From NCBI GenBank assembly GCA_031177735.1, contig JAPSKJ010000044.1, positions 1-12,949 of the forward strand: DNA of 12,949 nucleotides, read 5' to 3'. This document shows positions 12,789 to 12,949 of this stretch, piece by piece. The translations under genes were made by a program, and so were the position numbers. The notes under the pieces were generated by a model. The model was not told where the DNA came from. It was given only the letters and a program-made list of their open reading frames with translations, and did no database searches. The stretch is from Nocardioides sp. Its GTDB lineage: Bacteria > Actinomycetota > Actinomycetes > Propionibacteriales > Nocardioidaceae. How positions within the stretch are numbered: the stretch's first letter is position 1; every line of letters begins with the position of its first letter.

Positions 12789-12949
12789 GTGCCTGAACCC
12801 GCCACCGATCATCGTCACGGCCACACCCACGACCGGGCCAACCCGGTGCACGCCCTGGTCGCGGAGGTGGTGGGCCGCGACCGCACGGTCCTCGACCTGG
12901 GTTGTGGTGACGGCCGGCTGGGTGCGCTCCTGACCGAGCAGGGCTGCCG
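12789..12949 (+). CDS. SAM-dependent methyltransferase, N-terminal part (cut by window edge)
   Basis: Fifty-three codons are visible. The SAM-binding motif I of class I methyltransferases is clear: VLDLGCGDGRLG at residues 34-45. The N terminus is short and histidine-rich (HRHGHTHD, 8-15) before ANPVHALVAEVVGRDRT. The GTG start is supported by the leaderless -10 spacing, not by a ribosome binding site. The context beside an RgpF-family gene suggests methylation of a sugar or glycan, but the substrate cannot be known from this fragment. The full protein could be fused to another domain beyond the window. Confidence 0.8.
   Translation, partial: MPEPATDHRHGHTHDRANPVHALVAEVVGRDRTVLDLGCGDGRLGALLTEQGC

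Overview
The window is a high-GC stretch (GC-rich third codon positions, GTG and TTG starts, several apparently leaderless genes) from an actinobacterial chromosome. The gene order amtB - PII - glnD - ffh ... rpsP - KH protein - rimM - trmD is familiar from Streptomyces and Mycobacterium. A member of the Propionibacteriales (Nocardioides-like) is my best guess, but no marker in the window settles the genus. Almost everything reads on the minus strand; only the last two genes, at the right edge, read on the plus strand.

Layout in the direction of minus-strand transcription, right to left. (1) Nitrogen block, 11761-7249: a GlnR-type operator, the ammonium channel gene amtB, two tandem PII genes 85% identical in protein, and glnD, the PII-modifying enzyme. 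AmtB and PII dock at the membrane, and GlnD modifies the PII T-loop according to nitrogen status. (2) Secretion/RNA block, 7166-5179: ffh (SRP GTPase) from its own likely promoter, followed 7 bp later by a small NYN/PIN-type putative RNase gene. (3) Accessory sugar block, 5171-2983: a CebR/CelR-type palindrome, then a secreted GH3 beta-glucosidase-like enzyme ending at a strong hairpin. (4) A leaderless amidohydrolase gene, 2911-1838. (5) Ribosome block, 1633-1: rpsP (S16), khpA (KH protein), an unusual 166-bp gap holding three abutting or nearby inverted repeats, then rimM and the start of trmD (cut by the window edge).

Divergent from amtB, on the plus strand, a rhamnan-synthesis-F (RgpF) family gene and the first 53 codons of a SAM-dependent methyltransferase gene look like the beginning of a cell-surface polysaccharide locus.

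The genes are mostly ordinary housekeeping genes, and I see no wholly new multi-gene system, mobile element, CRISPR array or tRNA. The observations most worth following are the composite inverted-repeat element with a predicted leaderless promoter that splits the rpsP-khpA-rimM-trmD operon; the tandem PII pair with its uneven divergence; GlnR-like half-sites that face both amtB and the polysaccharide gene; the cellobiose-type operator beside ffh; and a promoter whose -10 box contains the stop codon of the preceding gene.
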